This document shows positions 49,669-58,811 of a DNA stretch of 64,000 bases, one piece after another. This DNA comes from Methylobacterium sp. E-005. GTDB lineage: Bacteria; Pseudomonadota; Alphaproteobacteria; Rhizobiales; Beijerinckiaceae. Location: contig NZ_JAKSYG010000081.1 of the NCBI RefSeq assembly GCF_022829725.1, positions 1 to 64,000 of the forward strand. Direction: 5' to 3'. The position numbers and the translations under genes were made by a program. The notes beneath the pieces are model-generated. The model searched no databases. It had not been told where the DNA came from and saw only the letters and a program-made list of their open reading frames with translations. Each line of letters begins with the position of its first letter. The first letter of the stretch is position 1.

Positions 49669-51215
49669 GCCGGTCGGCATGGTTCGCCGGGTCCCTCGCC
49701 GCGCTCGCGGCCTGGGGCACCGGGCTCTGGGTCGGGCGCGACGGCCCGTCCGTGTCCGACCTCGCGGCGCGGGCGGCATCGAGACTGCCGGTCGCGTTCG
49801 TCGACCGGGCGCGGGACGGGTTCGCGCGCTGGATGCCGTCCGCGGCGGGGCCGCCTGCGGCCCGTCTCGCCGCCGCGTCCGGCCCGGTCGTCTATTACCG
49901 GGACCCGGACGGGAAGCCGGCCTATTCGCTCGCGCCGATGGCGACAGGGGACGGGCGGGAGTTCCGGGCGGTCCACGCCAGCGAGGACGTGCGGTTCGAC
50001 GGCGAGGATGCCGAGGCCGGAGCCATGCCCGCCGAGGTGACCGGTAAAGACATGACCGGCCACGACATGGGCCAGGGTGGGATGGCGGCCGGCGCGGCCG
50101 GTCCCGGCAATCGCCGCGTCCTGTATTACCGCAACCCGATGGGGCTGCCGGACACCTCGCCGGTTCCGAAGAAGGACTCGATGGGGATGAACTACATCCC
50201 CGTCTACGCGGGCGAGGACGAGGGCGGCGGCGTGAAGATTTCGCCGGGCAAGGTCCAGCGCACCGGCGTGCGGACCGAGGTCGCCGAGCGCCGCGTCCTG
50301 TCGTTGCCGGTTCGGGCGCCAGGCAGCGTCGAGGAGGACGAGCGCCGCATCTCCGTCATCGCCATGCGCACCGACGCCTACATCGAGAAGGTCGAGCCGG
50401 TCACCACCGGCGACCACGTCCACAAAGGCCAGCCGCTGCTGCGCCTGTTCGCGCCCGAGATCAACGCGGTCGCGGCCCAGTACCTGACCTCCATCGGCTA
50501 CGAGGGCGGCCGGCGGCGCCTGGAGAACCTCGCCATCCCGCCGGAGGTGATCGACGAGATCGAGCGCACCCATAAGGTGCCGCCCTCCATCGTCTGGTCC
50601 TCGCCGCGGGACGGCGTCGTGGTCGAGCGCAACGTCTCGGACGGGATGAAGGCCAAGTCCGGCGACGTCCTGTTCCGCATCGTCGACCACACCCGCGTCT
50701 GGGTGCTCGCCGACGTGCCGGAGCGCGACCTCGCCGCGGTGGCGGAGGGGCAGAAGGCCACGGTGCGGGTCCGGGCCTTCCCCGAGCGGACCTTCTCCGG
50801 GACCGTGACGCGGATCTACCCGCACCTGATGGCGGAAACCCGGACCGCCCGGCTGCGCATCGAGTTGCCGAACCCCGACGGAGCGCTGCGCCCGTCGATG
50901 TACGCCGACGTCGAGATCGCGACCGGCGACGCCAAGCCGGTGGTGGCGGTGCCCGACGACGCCGTCATCGACACCGGCGAGCGCCAGGTCGTGCTCCTCG
51001 ACCACGGCGAAGGGCGCTTCGAGCCGAAGCCGGTGAAGATCGGCCTGCGCGGCCGGGGCTACACGGAAATCCGCGAGGGCGTCTCGGCCGGTGACCGGGT
51101 GGTCACGGCGGCGAACTTCCTGATCGACGCCGAGAGCAACCTGAAGGCCGCGCTGCAGTCCCTGACCGCGCCGAAGGACGATCGGCAGGCGGCGGGCACG
51201 GGGGCGACGCCATGA
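49665..51215 (+). CDS. cusB: CusB-like RND periplasmic adaptor
   Basis: 516 residues. The N-terminal membrane anchor (SAWFAGSLAALAAWGTGLWV) is followed by a Met/His-rich spacer (VTGKDMTGHDMGQGGM). Then comes a heavy-metal-binding YYRNPMGLPDTSPVPKKDSM block typical of CusB-type adaptors; an earlier VVYYRDPDGKPAYS is a second, weaker copy. The lipoyl/hairpin domain (YIEKVEPVTTGDHVHKGQPL), beta-barrel and membrane-proximal domain follow. It hands Cu(I)/Ag(I) to CusA and joins it to the outer-membrane channel. It overlaps its neighbours by 4 bases on both sides. No cusC lies in this operon; the TolC-family gene at 62331 might supply the channel. Confidence 0.88.
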   Translation: MSRSAWFAGSLAALAAWGTGLWVGRDGPSVSDLAARAASRLPVAFVDRARDGFARWMPSAAGPPAARLAAASGPVVYYRDPDGKPAYSLAPMATGDGREFRAVHASEDVRFDGEDAEAGAMPAEVTGKDMTGHDMGQGGMAAGAAGPGNRRVLYYRNPMGLPDTSPVPKKDSMGMNYIPVYAGEDEGGGVKISPGKVQRTGVRTEVAERRVLSLPVRAPGSVEEDERRISVIAMRTDAYIEKVEPVTTGDHVHKGQPLLRLFAPEINAVAAQYLTSIGYEGGRRRLENLAIPPEVIDEIERTHKVPPSIVWSSPRDGVVVERNVSDGMKAKSGDVLFRIVDHTRVWVLADVPERDLAAVAEGQKATVRVRAFPERTFSGTVTRIYPHLMAETRTARLRIELPNPDGALRPSMYADVEIATGDAKPVVAVPDDAVIDTGERQVVLLDHGEGRFEPKPVKIGLRGRGYTEIREGVSAGDRVVTAANFLIDAESNLKAALQSLTAPKDDRQAAGTGATP

Positions 51216-54200
51216 TCGCCCGCCTCATCGGCTGGTCGGCCCGCAACCTCGTCCTGGTGCTGATCGGGACCGTGTTCGCGGTCGCGACCGGCGTCTTGGC
51301 GCTGCGGACCCTGCCGCTGGACGCCATCCCCGACCTCTCGGACGTGCAGGCCATCGTCTACACCGAGTATCCGGGGCAGGCGCCTCAGGTCGTGGAGGAC
51401 CAGGTCACCTACCCGCTGACCACCGCCATGCTGACGGTGCCGAAGGCGAAGGTGGTCCGCGGCTTCTCGTTCTTCGGGGTCTCCTTCGTCTACGTGATCT
51501 TCGAGGACGGCACCGACCCGTACTGGGGCCGCTCGCGTGTGCTGGAGTACCTCAACGGGGCGGCGAGCCGGCTTCCCGCGGGGGTGACGCCGACGCTGGG
51601 GCCCGACGCGACGGGGGTGGGCTGGGTCTACCAGTACGTGGTGGTCGCCAAGGAGCGGACGCTCGCGGAGCTTCGCTCGATCCAGGACTGGGTCGTCCGC
51701 TTCGGGGCCTCGCGCGCCGAGGGGGTCGCCGAGATCGCGGGCGTCGGCGGGTTCGTGAAGCAGTACAACGTGGTGGTCGACCCAAACCGGCTGCGCGCGC
51801 AGGGCATTAGCCTCAACAAGCTCCGGGACGCCATCCGAGCGAGCAACGCCGACGTGGGCGGCCGCACGGTCGAGCTGTCCGAGTTCGAGTTCATGGTGCG
51901 CGGCCGCGGCTACATCCGCAGCGTCGCCGACATCGAGAACATCGTGCTGAAGACCTCGGGCGGCACGCCGCTGCGGGTCCGGGACGTAGCCCGGGTCGAA
52001 CTCGGGCCGGACGAGCGCCGCGGCATCACCGAGATGAACGGCGAGGGCGAGGTCGCCGGCGGCATCGTCCTGCAGCGTTTCGGCGCCAACGCCCTCAACG
52101 TGATCGAGGGGGTGAAGGCGAAGCTCGCCGAGGTGGCGAAAAGCCTGCCGGCCGGCACCGAGATCCTGCCGGTCTACGACCGCTCGCAACTCATCGACGC
52201 GGCCATCGACACCCTGCGGCACACGTTGGTCGAGGAGAGCATCGTGGTCTCGCTCGTCTGCGTGGTGTTCCTCCTGCACGTGCGCAGCGCCCTGGTCGCC
52301 ATCCTGATGCTGCCGGTCGGCATCCTGATGGCCTTCGCCGGCATGAGGGCGCTCGGAATCGGAGCCAACGTCATGTCGCTCGGCGGCATCGCCATCGCGG
52401 TCGGCGCCATGATCGACGCCGCCATCGTCATGATCGAGAACGCCCACAAGCACTTGGAGCGGGCGCCCCCGGGAAAGCCGCGTGTCGAGGTCCTGGTCGA
52501 GGCGGCGGCGGAGGTGGGTCCCTCCCTGTTCTTCTCGCTCTTGGTCATCACGGTCTCCTTCCTGCCGATCTTCACCCTGGAGAGCCAGGAGGGGCGGCTG
52601 TTCGGGCCGCTCGCCTTCACCAAGACCTTCGCCATGGCGGCCGCGGCGCTCCTCTCGGTCACCCTGGTGCCGGCCCTGATGGCGCTGTTCGTGCGCGGGC
52701 GCATCGTGCCCGAGCACCGCAACCCGCTGAACCGGCTCCTCATCTGGCTGTACCGGCCGCTCATCGCCGGCGTGCTGCGGGCCCGGGTGCTCACCATCCT
52801 CCTCGCCCTGGGCGTGCTGGCGGCGACCGCATGGCCGGCCCGGCAGCTCGGGTCGGAGTTCATGCCCGACCTCGACGAGGGCAGCCTGCTCTACATGCCG
52901 ACGACCCTGCCCGGGATCTCGGTGACGAAGGCCGGCGAGCTCCTGGCGACCCAGGATCGGATCATCAAGAGCTTCCCCGAAGTGGCCTCGGTCTACGGCA
53001 AGGCGGGTCGCGCCAACACGGCCACCGACCCGGCGCCGATGGAGATGTTCGAGACGGTCATTACGCTGAAGCCGAAGGCGGAGTGGCGCTCCGGCGTAAC
53101 CCTCTCCAGCCTCAAGGCGGAAATGGACGCGGCGCTCCAGTTCCCGGGCGTGTCGAATGCCTGGACGCAGCCGATCCGCGCCCGGATCGACATGCTCTCG
53201 ACCGGCATCCGCACGCCGGTCGGGGTGAAGGTGCTCGGGACCGACTTGAAGGCCATGGAGGGGGTCGCCCGTCAAGTCGAGGGGGTGATCCGAGCCGTGC
53301 CAGGAACGTCGAGCGCCTATGCCGAGCGGGTCATCGGCGGCTACTTCCTCGACATCACCCCAGATCGCGAGGCGCTCGGACGCTACGGCCTGATGGTCGG
53401 AGACGTACAGGACGTCGTCGCCTCGGCGCTCGGCGGCCAGTCCGTGACGAACACGGTCGAGGGCCGCGAGCGCTACACCGTGAACGTGCGCTACCCCCGC
53501 GCCTTCCGCTCGGATCCCAGGGCCATCGCCGACGAGGTGCAGGTACCGCTGCTGGCCGGGGGCACGGTCCCCCTGCGCGAGGTCGCCAAGGTCGAGCTGA
53601 CGCGGGGCCCGACCTCGATCCGCACCGAGAACGGCCAGCTCGCGGTCTACATATTCGTGGACATCGCCGGCCGCGATCTCGGCGGCTACGTGGCCGAGGC
53701 ACGCAAGGCAGCCACCGACGAGGTCAAGTTGCCCCAGGGCACGACCCTGCAGTGGAGCGGGCAGTACGAGTACCTAGAGCGGGCGGAGGCGCGCCTCGCG
53801 GTCGTGGTGCCGCTGACGCTGCTGATCGTGTTCCTGCTGCTCTACCTGAACTTCCGGCGCCTGACCGAGACGCTCATCGTGATGCTGTCGCTGCCCTTCG
53901 CCCTGGTCGGCGGGGTCTGGCTGCTCTGGTGGATGGGCTTCAACCTGTCGGTCGCGGTGGTGGTCGGCTTCATCGCCCTGGCCGGCGTCGCTGCCGAGAC
54001 CGGGGTGATCATGCTGGTCTACCTCGACCACGCCCTCGACGAGGTCCGCGCCCAGTGCGGGCGCGAGGGACGCCCTCTCGCGCGCCCGGACCTGCGTCGG
54101 GCCATCATGGTCGGCGCGGTCGAGCGGGTGCGGCCCAAGATGATGACGGTCGTCGCCATCATGGCGGGCCTGATGCCCATCCTCTGGAGCACCGGCTCGG

Positions 54201-54385
54201 GCTCCGAGGTCATGCAGCGCATCGCGGTGCCGATGATCGGCGGCATGGTCTCCTCGACCGTCCTGACGCTGGTCGTGATCCCGGCAGTCTACGCCTTGGT
54301 GAAGGGGCGTGGGCTGCCCCCGGCCGGCGCGGTCCGCGAGGGGACGAACGCTGAGGCGATGCGGCTGCCTCAGGCGGCCGAGTAA
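51212..54385 (+). CDS. cusA: CusA-like heavy-metal RND efflux pump
   Basis: 1057 residues, the full length for HME-RND transporters, with 12 membrane helices. The proton-relay helix reads AIAVGAMIDAAIVMIENAHK, which is the CusA (Cu+/Ag+) version rather than the CzcA one. DEGSLLYMPTTLPG and PAPMEMFETVITLKP are family blocks of the periplasmic domain. ATGA overlap with cusB. The pump exports monovalent copper or silver from the periplasm or cytoplasm in exchange for protons. The antisense frame of 738 codons inside it is an artefact of base composition. A CopG-type gene follows after 13 bases. Confidence 0.9.
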   Translation: MIARLIGWSARNLVLVLIGTVFAVATGVLALRTLPLDAIPDLSDVQAIVYTEYPGQAPQVVEDQVTYPLTTAMLTVPKAKVVRGFSFFGVSFVYVIFEDGTDPYWGRSRVLEYLNGAASRLPAGVTPTLGPDATGVGWVYQYVVVAKERTLAELRSIQDWVVRFGASRAEGVAEIAGVGGFVKQYNVVVDPNRLRAQGISLNKLRDAIRASNADVGGRTVELSEFEFMVRGRGYIRSVADIENIVLKTSGGTPLRVRDVARVELGPDERRGITEMNGEGEVAGGIVLQRFGANALNVIEGVKAKLAEVAKSLPAGTEILPVYDRSQLIDAAIDTLRHTLVEESIVVSLVCVVFLLHVRSALVAILMLPVGILMAFAGMRALGIGANVMSLGGIAIAVGAMIDAAIVMIENAHKHLERAPPGKPRVEVLVEAAAEVGPSLFFSLLVITVSFLPIFTLESQEGRLFGPLAFTKTFAMAAAALLSVTLVPALMALFVRGRIVPEHRNPLNRLLIWLYRPLIAGVLRARVLTILLALGVLAATAWPARQLGSEFMPDLDEGSLLYMPTTLPGISVTKAGELLATQDRIIKSFPEVASVYGKAGRANTATDPAPMEMFETVITLKPKAEWRSGVTLSSLKAEMDAALQFPGVSNAWTQPIRARIDMLSTGIRTPVGVKVLGTDLKAMEGVARQVEGVIRAVPGTSSAYAERVIGGYFLDITPDREALGRYGLMVGDVQDVVASALGGQSVTNTVEGRERYTVNVRYPRAFRSDPRAIADEVQVPLLAGGTVPLREVAKVELTRGPTSIRTENGQLAVYIFVDIAGRDLGGYVAEARKAATDEVKLPQGTTLQWSGQYEYLERAEARLAVVVPLTLLIVFLLLYLNFRRLTETLIVMLSLPFALVGGVWLLWWMGFNLSVAVVVGFIALAGVAAETGVIMLVYLDHALDEVRAQCGREGRPLARPDLRRAIMVGAVERVRPKMMTVVAIMAGLMPILWSTGSGSEVMQRIAVPMIGGMVSSTVLTLVVIPAVYALVKGRGLPPAGAVREGTNAEAMRLPQAAE

Positions 54386-54398
54386 GAGGGAACGGGAG

Positions 54399-54881
54399 AT
54401 GACGATGAGGAACGATGCGATTCCATCCCGACGTGCCGTGCTCGTGGGCTTGGCGGCGGGGCTGGCGCTCGGACGGGGCGCCTTGGCGGAGGGGCTGCCG
54501 ACGGTCGCGGTGAACAAGGACCCGAGCTGCGGCTGCTGCGAGAGGTGGGTCACCCACCTGCGTAAGGCCGGCTTCGCCGTCACGGTGACCGAGGGCCCGG
54601 TGAACCCGCTCAAGATCCGTCTGGGCGTGCCTCGCGAGCTTTTCTCCTGCCACACCGCCCAGGTCGGCGGCTACGTGATCGAGGGGCACGTCCCGGCCGG
54701 GGTGATCAAGCGGCTCCTCGCAGAGAGGCCCGAGGGAACGGGTCTGGCCGTGCCGGGCATGCCGGTCGGTTCGCCCGGCATGGAGGTCGAGGACATGCAG
54801 CCCGAGACCTACGACGTCGTCCTGTTCGGGAAGGACGGACGGTCGACGTTCGCGCGGTACCGGGGCGGGGAACCGGCCTGA
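54399..54881 (+). CDS. DUF411/CopG-type metal-binding periplasmic protein
   Basis: 160 residues. A Tat-like leader (SRRAVLVGLAAGLALGRGAL) is followed by the DUF411 domain: DPSCGCCERWVTHLRKAGF, LFSCHTAQVGGYVIEGHVPA and a Met-rich GMPVGSPGMEVEDM near the C-terminus. DUF411 (CopG) proteins bind copper and often sit with Cus genes. Start at ATG 54399 with GGGAG nearby; ATG 54405 is equally possible. Last gene of the copper operon, convergent with the NYN gene. Confidence 0.82.
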   Translation: MTMRNDAIPSRRAVLVGLAAGLALGRGALAEGLPTVAVNKDPSCGCCERWVTHLRKAGFAVTVTEGPVNPLKIRLGVPRELFSCHTAQVGGYVIEGHVPAGVIKRLLAERPEGTGLAVPGMPVGSPGMEVEDMQPETYDVVLFGKDGRSTFARYRGGEPA

Positions 54882-54894
54882 GGCCGCGGCGGGT

Positions 54895-55635
54895 TCAGCG
54901 CTCGGGCATCGCCGCCGCCGGCGCGGCCGCTTTCGCCCCCGACTTGGGCGCGGGCTTCGGACGCTGGTCCCACATCACGTAGCCGGCCGGCGGGTCGTAC
55001 TCGTGCGGGCGCATGACGGAGGCCTGCCCCTCCGCGGTGACGAGCCCCGGAAACAGCGCCCTCTCGATATGCTCTCGGTTGAGCGCGATCTTGTGCGGGG
55101 TGTGCGACAGGATGTGCTGCGAGTGGGTCCGGCCGGGGGGGCTGACGCTGACGAGCTTCTTGCCGGGAAAGCGCTTGGCGAACAGCTTGGCTGTCGCCGC
55201 TTGGTCCGTATCGGCGGTCAGGAGATATGCAGTATCCATGACGTCCTGTACGGCATCGTCGTAGACGCTGAGCGCGAGATTGATGTCCGTGGCCTTCTCG
55301 GTCGGCTTCTGCCAAATGGAGCCGCAGTCCCGGCACTTGGCGTCTTCATGGCTGAAGTGGCCGAGGACGGTCTCGACGCCGACCAGCTTGAGCGCCCGGA
55401 CCAGGCGTTCGTGGCGTATTTTCTTGCTGTGGTCGCCCGGGTAATAGGCCGTGCAGAACACGACGCGGACGAGCTCCTCCGACTGCCGCGGGATGATCGA
55501 CTCCCCCAGCTTCCAGAAGTTGCACCACTTCAGGAAGGGCTCTCCTAAGTCGTTGACGGAATGATATAAATTGAAACCGTCGATGTAGAGTGCGGCCCGG
55601 ATCCTCGATTTTTCCGCTTGACTATCCAGCCCCAT
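54895..55635 (-). CDS. NYN (PIN-like) domain protein
   Basis: 246 residues. The NYN/LabA-like core shows its acidic motifs in order: AALYIDGFNLYHSV near residue 20, EKATDINLALSVYDDA, and AYLLTADTDQAATAK. A Cys pair CRDCGSIW lies in the middle. A Lys/Pro/Ala-rich tail ends the protein. NYN proteins are putative metal-dependent RNases, often in toxin or defence settings. The first 100 bases and the upstream region are lower in G+C than the flanking metal genes, hinting at separate acquisition. It stands alone between the copper and zinc clusters. Confidence 0.75.
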   Translation of the reverse strand: MGLDSQAEKSRIRAALYIDGFNLYHSVNDLGEPFLKWCNFWKLGESIIPRQSEELVRVVFCTAYYPGDHSKKIRHERLVRALKLVGVETVLGHFSHEDAKCRDCGSIWQKPTEKATDINLALSVYDDAVQDVMDTAYLLTADTDQAATAKLFAKRFPGKKLVSVSPPGRTHSQHILSHTPHKIALNREHIERALFPGLVTAEGQASVMRPHEYDPPAGYVMWDQRPKPAPKSGAKAAAPAAAMPER

Positions 55636-55702
55636 GCACTCATATCCGATCCGTCAACGCTGAACGGTGCGCCGTCAGCAACCCATGGGCTCCGGCCCGT
55701 GT

Positions 55703-55732
55703 GAAGCCCACAGGTTCCAACCTGTGGGCTTC
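55703..55732. terminator. 30-base near-perfect palindrome
   Basis: GAAGCCCACAGGTT (55703-55716) and AACCTGTGGGCTTC (55719-55732) pair perfectly over 14 bases with only CC between. Followed by TTGG. Upstream of the NYN gene on its 5' side, so it may be a terminator for rightward readthrough or a regulatory cruciform. Confidence 0.5.
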
Positions 55733-55877
55733 TTGGTTTCCGAGGCCGTTCTAGTCTGAGTTCGCCTCGCGCGGTACTGTCTTTTTATCTCCCGGGGGCT
55801 GGCAGCGCCGGCCCTTCCGGCCTTGACCGCCGACATGGTATCCCCAGGCCTCGGAACGTCGCGGGGGCAAGCCCGCG

Positions 55878-56096
55878 ATGCCCGTCGGCCGGAACGGGGC
55901 GGTTCGCGTGGAACGCCATGCTTGGGGCCAGAGGAATGCGGGCCGTCGCCGTCGCGTCAGGCCGCACGTCCGGGCCGCCGCACGCCGAACCTTCGTCGCA
56001 ATTGTGGTCGCCATCCTCGCCGTCGCGTGCTGCGGGTTCATGGCCAAGGGGCTCTTCGAGAGCCGGGTGCTGGTGACGCCCTACGTCGCTCGCTGA
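55878..56096 (+). CDS. Possible small membrane protein, 72 aa
   Basis: The first 37 residues are very basic; residues 38-58 (TFVAIVVAILAVACCGFMAK) form one membrane helix, with a short outer tail. The hydrophobic helix is the only support. No clear ribosome binding site. It could be a small anchored protein or a chance frame. Confidence 0.3.
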   Translation: MPVGRNGAVRVERHAWGQRNAGRRRRVRPHVRAAARRTFVAIVVAILAVACCGFMAKGLFESRVLVTPYVAR

Positions 56097-56113
56097 CCCC
56101 GGGCCCAAATCGC

Positions 56114-56515
56114 TCACGCGGGTTCACCCAACGGCGACAGGGCCTCGATGATGCGGCAGTCGGCGACCGACCCGCAGCCGCACTGGCCGATGACCTCGCG
56201 GAGTTCCGAGGCGAGCCGGGTCAGGTCGGCCAGCTTTCGCTCCACGTCGGCGAGATGGGCGCGGGCGATGGTGTCGACCTCGCCGCAGGAGCGATCCCGG
56301 TCGTCCGCCAAGGCGAGCAGGTCCCGGATCTGCTCCACGGTGAAGCCCAGGGCTCGACCGCGGCGGATGAAGCTCAGCCGGCGCAGGTGCTCGGGCCCGT
56401 AGAGCCGGTAGTTCCCGCTCGACCGCGCCGGCGGAGGCAGCAACCCGACCTTCTCGTACCACCGGACCGTCTCGACACGGGTCTGCGTGGCCTCCGCGAG
56501 GCTGCCGATCGTCAT
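56114..56515 (-). CDS. MerR-family metal regulator (ZntR/CadR-like)
   Basis: 133 residues from ATG 56515. The N-terminal winged helix is typical (MTIGSLAEATQTRVETVRWY, EKVGLLPPPAR), followed by the dimerisation helix. Metal ligands match the ZntR pattern: a Cys in DRSCGEVDTIA at the helix start and CGCGSVADCRIIEAL at the C-terminus. It diverges from the P1B-ATPase gene, and a perfect MerR operator lies between them at 56541-56561. Expected to activate the ATPase promoter when Zn, Cd or Pb binds. Confidence 0.85.
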   Translation of the reverse strand: MTIGSLAEATQTRVETVRWYEKVGLLPPPARSSGNYRLYGPEHLRRLSFIRRGRALGFTVEQIRDLLALADDRDRSCGEVDTIARAHLADVERKLADLTRLASELREVIGQCGCGSVADCRIIEALSPLGEPA

Positions 56516-56537
56516 GGAAGAGGCGGTCCGCACGGCC

Positions 56538-56568
56538 TTGACCCTGTAGCGACTACAGGGTGCATGTA
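56538..56568 (+). promoter_or_regulatory. MerR-type operator/promoter of the P1B-ATPase gene
   Basis: ACCCTGTAG (56541-56549) and CTACAGGGT (56553-56561) form a perfect 9-base dyad with a 3-base centre. It lies between -35 TTGACC (56538-56543) and a -10-like CATGTA (56563-56568) with a 19-base spacer. Long spacers spanned by such a dyad are the hallmark of MerR-activated promoters. Confidence 0.8.
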
Positions 56569-56615
56569 GGCTGCCTTCCCAGTCCGGACCAGGATCCGGG
56601 CGAACGGAGCGCACC

Positions 56616-58811
56616 ATGAACCAGGCCGCCGGCGCGGACCGCACCCCCTTCCCCACGAACGGTCCGCAGGCCCTGCGCTACAGGGTCAAGGGCATGGACT
56701 GCCCGACCTGCGCCGGGAAGATCGAGACCGCCGTCTCCCGGCTGCCGGGCGTCGCGGACGTGCGCGTGAACTACGGCAGCCAGGTCCTCGACCTCGCGCT
56801 CGACGAGGCCGCGACGCCGAGGGCCGATTTGGAGGGACGCATCGAGCGCCTGGGCTACGGCGTCGCGCCGCTTCCCACGGCCGCGGACCTGGCTATGGCG
56901 CAAGCCTCGGGCGGCACCCCGTCCGCCGAGACCGCGGCGGAGCCCGAGCCGCCGCTCTGGCGGAGCCGCAAGGCGCGGCTGGGCATCCTGATCGGCGCCC
57001 TGTTCGCCGCCGGCTTCCTGGTCGAGCGGGTCGCGCCGGGCGTGGCGGGCGAGTACGCCTACTGGCCGGGCGCGCTCGTCGGGCTCGCCTATTACGGTCG
57101 CCGCGCGGCCATGGCGGCGTTCGCCGGAACGCCCTTCTCCATCGAGATGCTGATGTCGGTCGCGACCGCGGGGGCGCTCGCCATCCACGCCGCCGAGGAG
57201 GCCGCCATCGTCGTGCTGCTCTTCACGGTCGGCGAGATGCTGGAGGTCGTGGCGGCGGGCCGGGCGCGGGCGGGGATCAAGGCGCTCGCGGCCCTTGTGC
57301 CGAAGACCGCCCGCCTTGTCGACGAGGCCGATGGCACCATCCGTGAGGTGGCCGCCGCATCGCTGGCCATCGGGCAGGTCGTGGTCGTGAGACCGGGCGA
57401 CCGCGTGCCCGCCGACGGGGTGATCACCGACGGCGCGTCGAGCCTCGACGAGTCCCCCATCACCGGCGAGTCGGTCCCGAAGCCCAAGGAGGTCGGCGAC
57501 CCGGTCTACGCCGGCAGCGTCAACGCCGACGGCGCGCTCCAGGTCCGGGTCACCAAGACGGCGGCCGACAACACGGTCGCCCGCATCCTGCACCTCGTCG
57601 AGGAGGCGCAGGCATCGAAGTCGCCCACGGCGCGCTTCATCGACCGGTTCAGCGCGGTCTACACGCCCGTCGCGTTCGCATTCGCGGCCGCGGTCGCCGT
57701 CGTGCCGCCGCTGCTCGGCGCCGACTGGGGCACCTGGATCTACCGGGGCCTGGCGCTCCTCCTCATCGCCTGCCCCTGCGCGCTGGTGCTCTCGACCCCG
57801 GCGGCCATCGCCTCGGGACTGGCCGCCGGTGCGCGGCGCGGGCTGCTCGTGAAAGGCGGGGCCGCGCTGGAGGTCATCGGGCGGGTGCGCACGGTCGCGT
57901 TCGACAAGACCGGGACGCTGACCGCCGGACGGCCGCGGGTCTCGGACATCCTGGCCTTCGCACCGGACGCGTCGGAGCGCTCGCTCCTCGGGTTGGCCGC
58001 CGCGGTCGAGAGCGGAAGCAGCCACCCCATCGCCCGGGCCATCCTCGACCGGGCGAGCGCGGACGGGGTGCCGCTGCGGCCGACGCGGGACGCCCGCGCC
58101 ATCCCCGGCAAGGCGGTTCAGGCCACGGTCATGGGGCAGACGGTGCTTGTCGCCTCCCCGCGCCACGCCGCCGAGCGCGCGCGGCTCGGTCCCGAGGCCG
58201 AGCGCGCGGTCGCGGACCTCGAAGCCGGCGGCAAGACGGTGGTCATCGTCGTCCGTGGCGCCGAGGCCCTGGGTGCCATCGCGGTCCGGGACGAGCCCCG
58301 CGCCGACGCGGCAGCCGGCATCGCGGCCCTGCGGAAGCTCGGCGTGCGCAGCGTGATGCTGACCGGCGACAACCGGCGCACGGGCGAGGCGGTCGCGTCC
58401 GAGCTCGGGCTCGACGTGAAGGCCGAGCTCCTGCCCCAGGACAAGCTCGCCGAGATCGCGGCCCTGAAGGAGATGGGGCCGGTCGCCATGGTCGGCGACG
58501 GCATCAACGACGCGCCGGCGCTCGCCGCCGCCAGCGTCGGCGTCGCGATGGGCGGCGGCACCGACGCGGCCCTGGAGACGGCCGATGCGGCGGTGCTGAA
58601 CGACCGGGTGGGCGACGTGGCCGCGCTGGTCTCCCTCTCTCGGGCGACCCTGGGCAACATCCGTCAGAACGTCGCCATCGCCCTCGGTCTCAAGGCCGTG
58701 TTCCTGGTGACGACCATCGCAGGCATCACCGGCCTCTGGCCGGCCATCCTGGCCGACACCGGCGCGACCGTCCTGGTGACGGCCAACGCGCTCCGTCTCC
58801 TGAGGGCGTGA
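56616..58811 (+). CDS. P1B-type heavy-metal ATPase (Zn/Cd/Pb exporter)
   Basis: 731 residues. One N-terminal HMA domain (VKGMDCPTCAGKIETAVSRL), eight membrane helices, TGE-type actuator loop (DESPITGESVPKP), CPC metal-transport motif (ACPCALVLSTPAAI), phosphorylation site FDKTGTLT, SSHPIAR and GDGINDAPALA. The last helices carry ALGLKAVFL and LADTGATVLV, whose Lys and Asp are typical of P1B-2 (Zn2+/Cd2+/Pb2+) pumps. It is driven by the MerR operator and followed directly by lspA, the common order in cadmium/zinc resistance loci. Confidence 0.92.
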   Translation: MNQAAGADRTPFPTNGPQALRYRVKGMDCPTCAGKIETAVSRLPGVADVRVNYGSQVLDLALDEAATPRADLEGRIERLGYGVAPLPTAADLAMAQASGGTPSAETAAEPEPPLWRSRKARLGILIGALFAAGFLVERVAPGVAGEYAYWPGALVGLAYYGRRAAMAAFAGTPFSIEMLMSVATAGALAIHAAEEAAIVVLLFTVGEMLEVVAAGRARAGIKALAALVPKTARLVDEADGTIREVAAASLAIGQVVVVRPGDRVPADGVITDGASSLDESPITGESVPKPKEVGDPVYAGSVNADGALQVRVTKTAADNTVARILHLVEEAQASKSPTARFIDRFSAVYTPVAFAFAAAVAVVPPLLGADWGTWIYRGLALLLIACPCALVLSTPAAIASGLAAGARRGLLVKGGAALEVIGRVRTVAFDKTGTLTAGRPRVSDILAFAPDASERSLLGLAAAVESGSSHPIARAILDRASADGVPLRPTRDARAIPGKAVQATVMGQTVLVASPRHAAERARLGPEAERAVADLEAGGKTVVIVVRGAEALGAIAVRDEPRADAAAGIAALRKLGVRSVMLTGDNRRTGEAVASELGLDVKAELLPQDKLAEIAALKEMGPVAMVGDGINDAPALAAASVGVAMGGGTDAALETADAAVLNDRVGDVAALVSLSRATLGNIRQNVAIALGLKAVFLVTTIAGITGLWPAILADTGATVLVTANALRLLRA

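Noticed and set aside
51059..53275. 738-codon minus-strand frame opposite cusA
   Set aside because: His/Asp/Arg-rich mirror of a conserved RND pump; no motif or binding site.
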